A stretch of 64,000 nt of DNA from a virus (IMGVR_UViG_3300027816_000051:224261-288260), one strand, 5' to 3'; positions 12,353 through 20,524 are shown, counted from the stretch's first letter. Translations and numbers: made by a program. Notes: generated from the sequence alone by a model not told the origin.

Positions 12353-13936
12353 TTAGGTTGATACCATCTGAATTTTATATGTCCTTGCAATCTGTTCGTA
12401 ATTGTTCTTATTGATATTTTTAAAGACCGACCTCTTATATACAACTTTGTTGGTTTGACTATCTCGGATTGGTCCTTGGAAATTCCAAACAATTAAATCT
12501 TTTTTAGTGGTTGGGTCTTCTATGGTCATACCAACTTCTCCGTCTATATAACTAAGACCTTTAACACGGAATTGCATTACCATATCATCCTCAACATTTG
12601 CTTCGGCTTTAAAGTTTGATAGTACATTGGATAATACCTTTTTGATAGATTCACTAATAATACTTTCAGCCATGGTTGAAGTTTCATCATTTCCACTCAA
12701 TTGTTGGGCTAACATCATAGGACTTTTACAAACTTCACCATCACCACCCAATTGTTCGAAATATGTTGGTGCGTTTTGAACGAGATAACTTGTTCCTTTA
12801 TCACCCATTGCAAATACTCTTGCACCTTTGGCTAATTTTTGAACCCTTGGGTCTTCAATGAATTTAGCGGGAACCCCAACACATCCATAACTTTGATTCG
12901 CATTTGCGATTAATTTAATTGAGTTCAAATATTCTTTTGGTACCTTACCCGCAGATAAGTCGGCTTTTAATACGTTTCTTAAATCTTCACTGGCTGTTAG
13001 TCTCCCTTCAATATTGGGAATACCGTGAATCGCGGCAGCCATTTGTTTACCCCCTTGGTCTTTCAAATTGAATACATTTTTACCTTTACCAGTATATCCC
13101 GTATTACTACCTAAACTTGATATGTTATAAATGCCCTTTGCTAAAAAACGTTCTTTGTAGTGGTCAACAACAAAATAAGCAGCATCGGCTATACATATTT
13201 TTGATGACTCATCCCATCTTCTTCTTGAGTCTTTTACACAGGATTCTTTTGTTGTAAAATTACTTGCGGTACAAAGACGAGGAGACGCTTCTAATTTTTG
13301 ACCTTTTGCGTCATCACCGGGTACCGGACTATTTTTACACCAATCCGCGTGAGTATAACTTTTACTATCTGATATTGATTTTTGTTCATTAGCACCATCA
13401 ACAACTTGGGTGTGAAGTACGTATTTACTACCTGTATCAAAAAGATATATCAAATTGTACTTTGGGTCGTAAACGAAAAACGGTTTGTCGTTTAATTTTC
13501 TTTTTTCAATGTATGTTAATTCAGCATCGATTCTTGGGGTATAGTTATATTTTGTACCTACAGTTTCGGATTTCTTTTCCAATTCTGATTTTTGTTTAGC
13601 AACTGGATTTACAACAATTGGTTTGGTTTGTAGATTGTCTTGATATCCAGCATAACCTCCTTGTTGACCAAGTCTACCCGTATTTAAACCCGTAAATTTC
13701 TTCACAGGTTCCACCGGTTTTGTTGAACCGAATACTTTTGTTTTGATTGCTTCTTTTCCCGTACCGGTGGCTAATCTATATGTTTTTTGGTTTTTTAATT
13801 TATAATAGTAGTTGTCACCATCTTTCATGTAATCGTACTTACCATCATAATTGGTGACATAGGTTTTCTGTTCGTTGATAACTGATTCGACAATATTAAC
13901 TAAATCCGACTCAGTGAGTCTTATTACTTTTCCCAT
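12353..13936 (-). CDS. Tagged virion-type protein with L,D-transpeptidase-like domain
   Basis: The 527-aa protein opens with the tag MGKVIRLTESDLVNIVESVI-NE|Q (residues 1-22). Residues about 153-380 look like a YkuD-type L,D-transpeptidase. An opening strand pair reads FFVYDPKYNLIYLFDTG, His304 is in AAIHGIPN, and the nucleophile candidate Cys352 is in SYGCVGVP. Such enzymes act on peptidoglycan stem peptides. Around residue 422 a second tag-like helix (MAESIISESIKKVLSNVL) precedes a C-terminal beta domain, suggesting a modular fusion or an internal processing site. A TATTTATA box lies 13 nt upstream of the ATG. Delivery with the virion to act on the host wall is inference. Confidence 0.8.
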   Translation of the reverse strand: MGKVIRLTESDLVNIVESVINEQKTYVTNYDGKYDYMKDGDNYYYKLKNQKTYRLATGTGKEAIKTKVFGSTKPVEPVKKFTGLNTGRLGQQGGYAGYQDNLQTKPIVVNPVAKQKSELEKKSETVGTKYNYTPRIDAELTYIEKRKLNDKPFFVYDPKYNLIYLFDTGSKYVLHTQVVDGANEQKSISDSKSYTHADWCKNSPVPGDDAKGQKLEASPRLCTASNFTTKESCVKDSRRRWDESSKICIADAAYFVVDHYKERFLAKGIYNISSLGSNTGYTGKGKNVFNLKDQGGKQMAAAIHGIPNIEGRLTASEDLRNVLKADLSAGKVPKEYLNSIKLIANANQSYGCVGVPAKFIEDPRVQKLAKGARVFAMGDKGTSYLVQNAPTYFEQLGGDGEVCKSPMMLAQQLSGNDETSTMAESIISESIKKVLSNVLSNFKAEANVEDDMVMQFRVKGLSYIDGEVGMTIEDPTTKKDLIVWNFQGPIRDSQTNKVVYKRSVFKNINKNNYEQIARTYKIQMVST

Positions 13937-13948
13937 GTTTTTTTTCTA

Positions 13949-13956
13949 TATAAATA
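13949..13956 (-). promoter_or_regulatory. TATTTATA box (putative phage late promoter)
   Basis: GATATTTATAT on the coding strand, 12 nt before the ATG of the transpeptidase-like gene. Confidence 0.6.
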
Positions 13957-14018
13957 TCATAATCAGTCAGAAATTATGAACCTCGTACGCCGGAACCGGG
14001 AATTTTCTTAAAACGTAA

Positions 14019-14026
14019 TATTTATT
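14019..14026 (+). promoter_or_regulatory. TATTTATT box (putative phage late promoter)
   Basis: AATATTTATT 16 nt before the ATG at 14043. Confidence 0.55.
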
Positions 14027-14042
14027 GGAAATAAAGATTAAT

Positions 14043-14321
14043 ATGAAAAAAAGTATAAAATTAACCGAAGCCGAATTGATAAAGGTGATAAAAAAGGTTA
14101 TTAAAGAATCGAATCTTTCTGAATCCATGTTACCAGGAACTTACGCCATGATGGCAGCAGAAGAAGCCGCATCTAAAGTTTCACAAATGTTAATGAACGA
14201 ATATTCAAGATTTGCCGGACCTGAACAAAAAGGGTCTATTAAGAATATGTTTTTGAAAATGTTTTGTGAACGTCTTGAAAGTATCATCTTGAATAAAGAT
14301 GAAGAAATGGGTCAAGATTAA
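14043..14321 (+). CDS. Small tagged protein (92 aa)
   Basis: I start at the ATG at 14043, not the in-frame TTG at 14025, because MKKSIKLTEAELIKVIKKVI-KE|S is then a clean example of the shared tag. The remaining 70 residues are helical (YAMMAAEEAASKVSQMLMNE ... SIKNMFLKMFCERLESII) with no known domain. Next to other tagged genes and downstream of a TATTTATT box. Probably a virion-packaged or structural small protein; function unknown. Confidence 0.82.
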   Translation: MKKSIKLTEAELIKVIKKVIKESNLSESMLPGTYAMMAAEEAASKVSQMLMNEYSRFAGPEQKGSIKNMFLKMFCERLESIILNKDEEMGQD

Positions 14322-14333
14322 AAAGAAATAATC

Positions 14334-14456
14334 ATGGCAAAGGCAAGAAAAGAACACCCCAAACCCAAAAGTAGAAAATCAGTAAAAAAGACATCTCGTA
14401 GAATCGAAAAGAACAATGAGATGTTGAGAAAGATTTGGGAAGAAATGCGTAAATAA
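14334..14456 (+). CDS. Very small basic protein (40 aa)
   Basis: ATG 14334 to TAA 14454-14456 encodes a Lys/Arg-rich peptide (MAKARKEHPKPKSRKSVKKT, then SRRIEKNNEMLRKIWEEMRK). About a third of the residues are basic, and the last part is an amphipathic helix. It lies 12 nt after one tagged gene and 15 nt before the next, so it is probably co-transcribed. Composition is consistent with DNA condensation or packaging in the head, but that is a guess. Confidence 0.6.
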   Translation: MAKARKEHPKPKSRKSVKKTSRRIEKNNEMLRKIWEEMRK

Positions 14457-14471
14457 AAACTATTTGTAAAC

Positions 14472-14948
14472 ATGGGACAAAGAATTATCATATCAGAAGA
14501 AGATAAAAACCGTATAAAAGGTTTATACGAACAAACCAGTAGTAAACCATTTAATTTCTTCACATATAAGGACACCGTACACAATATGATTGAATCCATG
14601 ACATCTTTAATGGAAAACATTGAGAGGTCAAAACTGTGTCAATCATTGGACAATCAACTCCAACCGACTTTTGGTTTGGTGGACGATTTGGTTGCAAGAA
14701 TGGCGGCAGATAATGGTATGAGTGAAGGTGAGTCTATTAAGTATGTTTACGATACTTGGAAACAACAAAAAACAGGTGGTATGCCACTTTTAATGAAACT
14801 AATTGGTGGTAACGTAAGTGTCTCAAAAGAAATGGTGGACAAATTATATGCCCACATTAGAACCAAACAAAACGGAGCGTTATTAACCTCCATCATATCG
14901 GACATATTTGGAAGTGCCGGTATTAAACAAATACCAATGTGTTCTTAA
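14472..14948 (+). CDS. Tagged helical protein (158 aa), paralogous tag to next gene
   Basis: The tag variant MGQRIIISEEDKNRIKGLYE|Q is followed by an all-helical body (VHNMIESMTSLMENIERSKL, LVDDLVARMAADNGMSEGES). No catalytic motif. The tag is nearly identical to that of the next gene while the bodies are unrelated, direct evidence that the N-terminus moves as a unit. Function unknown. Confidence 0.82.
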   Translation: MGQRIIISEEDKNRIKGLYEQTSSKPFNFFTYKDTVHNMIESMTSLMENIERSKLCQSLDNQLQPTFGLVDDLVARMAADNGMSEGESIKYVYDTWKQQKTGGMPLLMKLIGGNVSVSKEMVDKLYAHIRTKQNGALLTSIISDIFGSAGIKQIPMCS

Positions 14949-14950
14949 AA

Positions 14951-14958
14951 TATTTATA
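14951..14958 (+). promoter_or_regulatory. TATTTATA box only 3 nt from the start codon
   Basis: AATATTTATATAC directly precedes ATG 14962. If this is a -10 element, the transcript would be leaderless. Confidence 0.6.
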
Positions 14959-14961
14959 TAC

Positions 14962-15522
14962 ATGGGACAAAGAATTATCATATCCGAAGGGGACAGAAAA
15001 CACATAAGAGGTTTGTACGAACAACCAACTTCAACACCTGAAGAAAACACACCATTTTTAGAGTGGGCGGAAAACGCTGAGATTACACCATTTATTGCAC
15101 CAAACCCATATAGTGGTGGTGATTTGAAATTAGGTGTACAAATTAAAAGTTCAACCGGTGAGGATTTATCTAAAATAAGTCAAACCGCAAACCAAAAGAC
15201 AATCATAAACCTAATTGAAAGAATGGATATCATTACCGAAAACGGACAGGTTGTTCATACTTTCACAACCGAAGAACAAGATGGAAGTGGTAGTGGTTTA
15301 TTTAATTTCTCAACGTTTAAACCCACATATGAAATAATCGATAACTCATTTGTTGTTTACACCACCATAAGTGAAAATTCTGAGGTGATTCAAAAACTTA
15401 AACAGTTTACAAATAAAACAAATAAATTCATTGTTACTGTTACCCCTCGTCTATCAAACGATTTATTAAAGACTGGTTCCAAATTATTCAAAACCAAGTC
15501 AAACATATTAATGGTAAACTAA
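14962..15522 (+). CDS. Tagged beta-rich protein (186 aa)
   Basis: Start at 14962 (MGQRIIISEGDRKHIRGLYE|Q); the frame extends back to 14908 but would overlap the previous gene and bury the tag. The body after residue 21 is beta-rich (LKLGVQIKSSTGEDLSKISQ ... YEIIDNSFVVYTTISENSEV). No family recognised. Same tag subtype as its upstream neighbour with an unrelated cargo. Confidence 0.83.
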   Translation: MGQRIIISEGDRKHIRGLYEQPTSTPEENTPFLEWAENAEITPFIAPNPYSGGDLKLGVQIKSSTGEDLSKISQTANQKTIINLIERMDIITENGQVVHTFTTEEQDGSGSGLFNFSTFKPTYEIIDNSFVVYTTISENSEVIQKLKQFTNKTNKFIVTVTPRLSNDLLKTGSKLFKTKSNILMVN

Positions 15523-15530
15523 TATTTATA
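15523..15530 (+). promoter_or_regulatory. TATTTATA box (putative phage late promoter)
   Basis: AATATTTATA, 18 nt before the ATG at 15549. Confidence 0.58.
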
Positions 15531-15548
15531 AAAAAACATTAAAAAATT

Positions 15549-15875
15549 ATGGCAAACAAAATTGAATTAATTGATTTATTGACAAGACTATATGATTACA
15601 TGGAAAATCGTGCGGATGCAGACGGTAGTTCAGAAGGGTATGTTGCAAACGAGGAAATGGGTTTAATGGGTGAAATTGATGATATGTTACATGCGTTGGG
15701 TCAAAAAGGTTTTGGTAGTGATGTCAGAGCGTCCCTTGATTCAAAATACAAATTCGGTGGTTTCAGTTTAAATGAAAACTCAAAAAACAGTAGTAAGAAA
15801 AAGGTTATTAAATTAAACGAATCAGAACTGATTAAGGTGATTAAAAAAGTTATTAAAGAAAACTCAAAAATATGA
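15549..15875 (+). CDS. Small protein carrying the tag at its C-terminus (108 aa)
   Basis: The N-terminal 75 residues are helical and acidic (MANKIELIDLLTRLYDYMEN). The last 25 residues read KKKVIKLNESELIKVIKKVI-KE|NSKI, almost identical to the N-terminal tag of 14043-14321, but here at the end of the protein. A 4-nt ATGA overlap joins it to the next tagged gene. The C-terminal position suggests either that the module works at either end or that this gene was fused in frame to a tag whose cargo was lost. Confidence 0.82.
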   Translation: MANKIELIDLLTRLYDYMENRADADGSSEGYVANEEMGLMGEIDDMLHALGQKGFGSDVRASLDSKYKFGGFSLNENSKNSSKKKVIKLNESELIKVIKKVIKENSKI

Positions 15876-16534
15876 AACCAAAAACATTAAACGAAGAGAT
15901 TAACCGTATTAAAAACATCATGGGTTTCATTAATGAATCCATGGATGAACCTACTGGTGAAACTCAAGAATTTAACGGTAAAACCTATCCAAGTCACCAC
16001 GGTAGTCCCTTTGATAGAGGTAGTGCTGATAGTTGGTATAGCCGTGGAACCAACCCACATAAAAACCATCCTGAATATTCCGAAGATTTAACCCCCGAGG
16101 AAATCGATGCGTATTATGCTGGATTCTATTGGAATGAGAGACATGGTGACCATAAAGATTATGGTGATGATGACGATAGAATGAGAGATGATGATTTGGA
16201 TGAATCTAATCATGAATTAAATGAAGATGAGGTAAACTATAATATTAATCGAGCTATCCAATGTTTCTTAAATAAGAAAGGTATTAAAGATGATGCCGGT
16301 CAACCACTAAAGATTGATGGTTCTATTGGTAGATTACCTAATTCAAAATCAGCTCAAGCCATTGCAAAATACCAAGAAAAACTTGGTGTTTATCCTGTGG
16401 ATGGTGTTTGGGGTCCTGATACCATGGAAAAAATGCCACCGAAAGATTTGGCGATGTATAAAGATTGTAAATCTGAATATGGTGACATATTCGATAAGGG
16501 TCTCCACATGTTGGGACTCGACGAAGAAAAATAA
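15872..16534 (+). CDS. Tagged protein with C-terminal peptidoglycan-binding-like domain (220 aa)
   Basis: A tag variant (TLNEEINRIKNIMGFI-NE|S, residues 5-22) is followed by a His/Tyr/Asp-rich, probably disordered linker (residues 25-110). The C-terminal domain contains AIQCFLNKKGI, then IDGSIGRLPNSKSAQAIAKYQ and YPVDGVWGPDTMEKM, the repeating D-G-x-x-G-P pattern of PG_binding_1. It would anchor the protein in murein. Overlaps the previous stop by 4 nt and ends at a strong terminator. Confidence 0.83.
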   Translation: MKPKTLNEEINRIKNIMGFINESMDEPTGETQEFNGKTYPSHHGSPFDRGSADSWYSRGTNPHKNHPEYSEDLTPEEIDAYYAGFYWNERHGDHKDYGDDDDRMRDDDLDESNHELNEDEVNYNINRAIQCFLNKKGIKDDAGQPLKIDGSIGRLPNSKSAQAIAKYQEKLGVYPVDGVWGPDTMEKMPPKDLAMYKDCKSEYGDIFDKGLHMLGLDEEK

Positions 16535-16540
16535 AATTGA

Positions 16541-16566
16541 AACCCTCCACTCGGAGGGTTTTTTAT
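16541..16566 (+). terminator. Terminator of the 14.0-16.5 kb tagged-gene run
   Basis: AACCCTCC-ACTC-GGAGGGTT stem followed by TTTTA. Confidence 0.82.
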
Positions 16567-16575
16567 TTGTAAAAC

Positions 16576-16583
16576 TATTTATG
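16576..16583 (+). promoter_or_regulatory. TATTTATG box (putative phage late promoter)
   Basis: CTATTTATGG, 5 nt before ATG 16589. Confidence 0.45.
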
Positions 16584-16588
16584 GTGAG

Positions 16589-17740
16589 ATGAAAATAATT
16601 ATTTCAGAATCACAATTCATAAAACTTAATCAATCAATATCACAAGAAAGTGAATTGAATGAGAACCTATTGAGGTATTTTATGGGTGGTTATAAATCCG
16701 CAAAAGATTTCGCGAAACTATTAAGAACAAATAAAACGATTTCATCAGAAATTCAAAACGTATTCAAGGACCCCGTCATGTATGGGAAATTTAATTTAGT
16801 TGGTGTTAAAACAGTAGACGATTTCGCAAAATTAATTGAGTCTAATAGATATACACCAAAATTGAAAGGTCAGTTTGAACTTTTTATTTTAAAATCCCCG
16901 AAAGTTTATCCAAATCTAGTGGATATTTCCGCAAATTCTTTAGTGAAGAACAAAACGTTTTTAGAAAAATTTAGACCAGAGATGATGCAAGGTGAATCGG
17001 AATTTAGAATACAATTAAAAAAATCACGATACAACGATTATGCTATAAATAAAATTGTTGAGAAAACTAAACATCTAATCAAAAAATCAACAAATCAATT
17101 TACATCAGCATTAGCACCAATTCAAGCCGAAATCGGGACATTAAAACCCGATTATGTAAAACTTTTTGGTATTGAGAAGTATGATAACTTGGTATCAGCA
17201 CTATTGACTAATAAAATAAATCAGACTCAATTCATCAATACTTTAAGAAGAACAACCGGTAATACCAAAAAAGTTGGTAGTAATATGGTTAAAGTGTTTA
17301 GGGCGGGACCTAAGAAAGATAATTTTTTCTATGTTAGTCCTAGTAAAAAATATGTTACAAAAAACTATGCGTCAAATAATCCAAACGCTGTTCAACCTAT
17401 GTATGTTAATTTGGGTAGAACTTTAGATTTAACTCGTTTAGACCCAAGAGCGGTGAAGATGGACTCTTTTGTAAAATATTTAAAAGATTCGGGTGTAAAA
17501 TTCACAAAAGAAGAAGAAATTAAATTATTAGGTAAATTCCTCAAACCACAAAGTAAAACATCATTTGGAAAAAGTTACCATGACGTACAACTGTGGCACA
17601 TAATTAACACATCACCCGAAATCGCGAGTGCAGCATCAAGAAGTGGTTTTAATTCAATTAAACAATTTGAAACATCATCATTCGCACCAGATGCGTGGAA
17701 TAAAGGTGACTTTTCATATTTTATTTTGAAACAACCTTAA
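16589..17740 (+). CDS. Tagged protein with ADP-ribosyltransferase-like C-terminal domain
   Basis: 383 aa. The tag is MKIIISESQFIKLNQSISQE-SELNE (residues 1-24). A helical repeat module follows at residues 105-165 (NKTFLEKF ... INKIVEK) and is shared with 60829-62964. Residues 233-383 show the R-S-E order of ART folds. Arg239 is in VFRAG, FYVSPSKKYVTKNYA carries the Ser motif at about 248-252, a strand-rich MYVNLGRTLDL follows, and Q-F-E is at 360-362 in the place of the Q/E-x-E motif. The chain ends in FSYFILKQP like phage ART-PolyVal-type domains. T4 Alt is a packaged ADP-ribosyltransferase, so the combination with a delivery tag is suggestive. Activity is unproven. Confidence 0.68.
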   Translation: MKIIISESQFIKLNQSISQESELNENLLRYFMGGYKSAKDFAKLLRTNKTISSEIQNVFKDPVMYGKFNLVGVKTVDDFAKLIESNRYTPKLKGQFELFILKSPKVYPNLVDISANSLVKNKTFLEKFRPEMMQGESEFRIQLKKSRYNDYAINKIVEKTKHLIKKSTNQFTSALAPIQAEIGTLKPDYVKLFGIEKYDNLVSALLTNKINQTQFINTLRRTTGNTKKVGSNMVKVFRAGPKKDNFFYVSPSKKYVTKNYASNNPNAVQPMYVNLGRTLDLTRLDPRAVKMDSFVKYLKDSGVKFTKEEEIKLLGKFLKPQSKTSFGKSYHDVQLWHIINTSPEIASAASRSGFNSIKQFETSSFAPDAWNKGDFSYFILKQP

Positions 17741-17747
17741 TCTTATT

Positions 17748-17831
17748 TTATTTGTTTTTATTGTATTGGTCAAAAAAGACCATTCCCCATCCGATAAAGA
17801 CAACCCCTAAAATAATATACGGTAAAATCAT
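17748..17831 (-). CDS. Tiny membrane peptide (27 aa)
   Basis: ATG 17829-17831 to TAA 17748-17750 encodes MILPYIILGVVFIGWGMVFF followed by DQYNKNK: one complete hydrophobic helix and a short polar tail. A weak host-type promoter (TTTG, 19 nt, TATCTTAT) lies upstream. It fills most of an otherwise empty 230-nt gap. Could be a chance frame. Confidence 0.38.
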   Translation of the reverse strand: MILPYIILGVVFIGWGMVFFDQYNKNK

Positions 17832-17949
17832 AACATTTGTTTTTACATAAGATATCAATATTATTTTAATAAACAAAACAATTCTCAATCTACGTAATTA
17901 AGAAACAATAAAAAGACCGTCTTTGAAAGATTTTTTTTGTTTTACCTAA

Positions 17950-17957
17950 TATTTATT
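17950..17957 (+). promoter_or_regulatory. TATTTATT box (putative phage late promoter)
   Basis: AATATTTATT, 16 nt before ATG 17974. Confidence 0.55.
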
Positions 17958-17973
17958 AGAAAAGAAAATTATC

Positions 17974-18504
17974 ATGTATAAAAATTTTAGAGTTTCAGAA
18001 GAGGAGAAAAAACAAATTCTTGAAATGCACCAATCAAATGGATATAACGCCGCAAGTAATTTAATTAACGAACAAGGTGGACAAGACCCCGCTTGGATTA
18101 AACAATCCGACTCAAATCTTAATTTTACTTCAAAAGCAAAAATGGGAATTGAGGATGGAACTCAGGCGACTTATGTGGCTGGTGGGTCGGGAGACGACAG
18201 TTTTGTAATTATTATCCCAAAAGGAAGTAAATTTAAAGTATCTCCAAGTGGTTCATTCCTTTTGTCAATAGGATATCTTGTGAGTAAAACCGCACTATTT
18301 CAAAATGGACTTCAACCCGCAACACTTTTCACTGATAATTTAGCAGTGTCAAAAGCACTTCATAGTGGTAAATTAAATGCAAGGGCGGTTAATATTGCAG
18401 GAACTGTTGATGGAAATATAATTTATGAGGGGGGTTCAACAGCGTTTAGATTACCTAACACTGGTGAAGCTTTATCTCAGAGAATTCAAAAATCTTTTGC
18501 ATAA
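17974..18504 (+). CDS. Tagged hypothetical protein (176 aa)
   Basis: A longer tag variant: FRVSEEEKKQILEMHQ, then SNGYNAASNLI-NE|Q at residue 33. The body looks beta-rich with Gly-containing turns (TYVAGGSGDDSFVIIIPKGS, KFKVSPSGSFLLSIGYLVSK). No known domain. Own TATTTATT box and a shared bidirectional terminator downstream. Confidence 0.8.
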   Translation: MYKNFRVSEEEKKQILEMHQSNGYNAASNLINEQGGQDPAWIKQSDSNLNFTSKAKMGIEDGTQATYVAGGSGDDSFVIIIPKGSKFKVSPSGSFLLSIGYLVSKTALFQNGLQPATLFTDNLAVSKALHSGKLNARAVNIAGTVDGNIIYEGGSTAFRLPNTGEALSQRIQKSFA

Positions 18505-18527
18505 GTAAAAACATTTATTAAATATAA

Positions 18528-18556
18528 AAGGGGAGTTAAACTCCCCTTTTTTTTAT
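18528..18556. terminator. Bidirectional terminator between convergent genes
   Basis: AAAGGGGAGTTAAACTCCCCTTTTTTTT serves 17974-18504 (+) and 18553-19095 (-). Confidence 0.82.
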
Positions 18557-19095
18557 TTTACCAATATCATAAAATTATAGGTCTTATCACTGTAATTCTG
18601 TGAGAAAAAAACACCAACCGTTTTTGAAGACGGATTTGTTAAATCGGAAAACAAATCAGAATCTAACGACATAACATCTAATAGATAATCACAAAACTTT
18701 AATTCTTTATTTTCAAAGTGCGCAACATACCCATACTCACTGAACAATCCGTATGTTCCCCATGTAAATCCTTGAGATAAAGGTAAACCATTTAAATTGG
18801 ATACTGTGAGATAATCACTAATATCACAACTGAAGGTCACCTCATTTACACCGTTTTCACTTCTTAAGTTATTAATTGACGTTAGAACACTTTGAATAAC
18901 TAATTGTTGGTTGAGACCATATTCGGTGATTGGGGATGTCTTATCTTCTTGTAAAGGTATAATCTTAATCGACCAATCACCGTTATCCACATATGTAATA
19001 ATATCTGATTTAAATCTTTTCTGAATATCAGAAGTTTGACCAAAAGAGTTTAGTACCATTACCAAACTAACACACAAAACAACTACATTTTTCAT
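18553..19095 (-). CDS. Secreted protein, possibly divergent CAP/SCP-like
   Basis: The N-terminus MKNVVVLCVSLVMVLNSFGQ is a signal peptide with a flavobacterial FGQ cleavage context. The mature part (about 160 aa) has a helix LVIQSVLTSINNLRSENGVN, two Cys (TFSCDISD, LKFCDYLL) and a C-terminal strand hairpin (TVGVFFSQ ... TYNFMILVK). This order recalls CAP proteins, such as the clearer one at 21553-22224, but key His residues are not evident. Host-type promoter, no tag. Likely exported to the host periplasm or surface. Confidence 0.75.
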   Translation of the reverse strand: MKNVVVLCVSLVMVLNSFGQTSDIQKRFKSDIITYVDNGDWSIKIIPLQEDKTSPITEYGLNQQLVIQSVLTSINNLRSENGVNEVTFSCDISDYLTVSNLNGLPLSQGFTWGTYGLFSEYGYVAHFENKELKFCDYLLDVMSLDSDLFSDLTNPSSKTVGVFFSQNYSDKTYNFMILVK

Positions 19096-19117
19096 AACTT
19101 TTGTTTTAATATTTGAA

Positions 19118-19148
19118 CAAAGTTATATATATTTTTAATATATCCAAA
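19118..19148 (-). promoter_or_regulatory. Bacteroidota-type promoter
   Basis: The minus strand reads TTTGG, about 19 nt, TAACTTTG, upstream of the secreted 180-aa protein. Confidence 0.75.
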
Positions 19149-19205
19149 TTTTTTTTGAAATATTTTTAAAAAAAAATAATCATGGGTGTCTAATATATTT
19201 CTTGA

Positions 19206-19213
19206 TATTTATA
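19206..19213 (+). promoter_or_regulatory. TATTTATA box (putative phage late promoter)
   Basis: GATATTTATA, 18 nt before ATG 19232. It is back to back with a host-type promoter on the other strand. Confidence 0.6.
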
Positions 19214-19231
19214 TTATAAAGAAGAAAATTC

Positions 19232-20524
19232 ATGAGAAAAGTAATACGATTAACAGAATCGGACTTAGTGGAGGTTGTTAAAAATATTTTATTAGAACAA
19301 AATTATTCAGAGATACAAGGAACCACTGACCCTACACCAATTGCAAAACTTTCGGTTTTAACTGATGCTGGTCTACCGGCTGATAATAATAATTTTAGGG
19401 GGAGATGGGTTTTAGAACAACCAAACATAGGTAAAACTTTTAGTGAAACAAAAAATTTAAGTCTATTTAGAAATTTAACACCAAAATCACCCGCTGGTGG
19501 TGAGAATTATATTGAGATGATGGTACAAAAATTTATACCTAATGAACTAAATCCTGATAAAACAATTAAAAAGAAAGGTTATCCCGATACGAGTACCCCA
19601 CCTGTTGTAGAATCTTTAACTAATAGTGGTTCAAAAACATTTAATGTTAAATACAAAGACCCCGATGGTAAACATACTTGGAGTCTCATTAGGATAGTAG
19701 CATCAGGTAATGGTTTGTTAGCCTTATCTAGAGCGTTATTAGAAGCTCAAGGAACACCAAATAAAATTACAATTGGTATGTCACAAACTAAAAGGGCTAG
19801 CGGTAGTTATGTATATAATGCGGCAAAAATTGGTAATATCACACCAACGTTGAATCTAATATCGAATATGGTAACCGCATCCATTATTACTAAGAGTGGG
19901 TTACTTTCTCCAACATTAAAACAATACGTCAGTGGTGATATGGTTAGTATTGGTACATATTTTAACAGGTCTAACGAAGACATTGCAAAATTAATCGCGA
20001 ATTCGTTATACTTTTTTGATACATTTTTTATTCCCGAAAACGAAATTCAGGTTTTCAGAAAAAAAACAGATTCGTCAGGAAAGTTACTTTTACCAAACTA
20101 TAATTCTCAACCTTTTTTAGATTTGATAAACACAATGCCAGTGTTTAATGACATCCAAGGGTTGGTGGATGGACAAGGTGGATACCAAAAATGGAAAAAT
20201 GTTGAACCAGAGGTTATAAAATTATATGACAAATATAATGAATTAATTAAAAATGCTGTTGTTGAACAATACAAGAAAAGATTATTAGCATTTTTTACTG
20301 ATGTTTATAAAGACGCAAATCAAGCAAATCAACTTGTAAGTTCGACACAATTTAGGTCTGCTAGTATAAAAATTGAGGGTGCATTTAACAACGCGGTCGA
20401 AGGTGTGAAATACACAGGTACGGTAAAAATTGATAATGCAACATCAAAAACAACGGCTAACACCTATGAAGTCGGTAAATCAAAACCTATTACAAATACC
20501 CCAAAACAACCTAACCAAAAATAA
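19232..20524 (+). CDS. Large tagged protein of unknown function (430 aa)
   Basis: The tag MRKVIRLTESDLVEVVKNIL-LE|Q is nearly the same as that of the transpeptidase-like protein at 12353-13936. The body has a beta-rich region (residues 100-180, with TFNVKYKDPDGKHTWSLI) followed by a helical region (190-380) and a Thr/Lys-rich tail. No catalytic motif or known domain. It has its own TATTTATA box and ends at a strong terminator. Probably packaged with the virion, by inference from the tag. Confidence 0.82.
   Translation: MRKVIRLTESDLVEVVKNILLEQNYSEIQGTTDPTPIAKLSVLTDAGLPADNNNFRGRWVLEQPNIGKTFSETKNLSLFRNLTPKSPAGGENYIEMMVQKFIPNELNPDKTIKKKGYPDTSTPPVVESLTNSGSKTFNVKYKDPDGKHTWSLIRIVASGNGLLALSRALLEAQGTPNKITIGMSQTKRASGSYVYNAAKIGNITPTLNLISNMVTASIITKSGLLSPTLKQYVSGDMVSIGTYFNRSNEDIAKLIANSLYFFDTFFIPENEIQVFRKKTDSSGKLLLPNYNSQPFLDLINTMPVFNDIQGLVDGQGGYQKWKNVEPEVIKLYDKYNELIKNAVVEQYKKRLLAFFTDVYKDANQANQLVSSTQFRSASIKIEGAFNNAVEGVKYTGTVKIDNATSKTTANTYEVGKSKPITNTPKQPNQK

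Noticed and set aside
13949-13956. Treating TATTTATA as an exact T4 late promoter
   Set aside because: T4 uses TATAAATA on the coding strand; here the coding strand carries the reverse complement consistently, so it is described as a distinct putative late motif.
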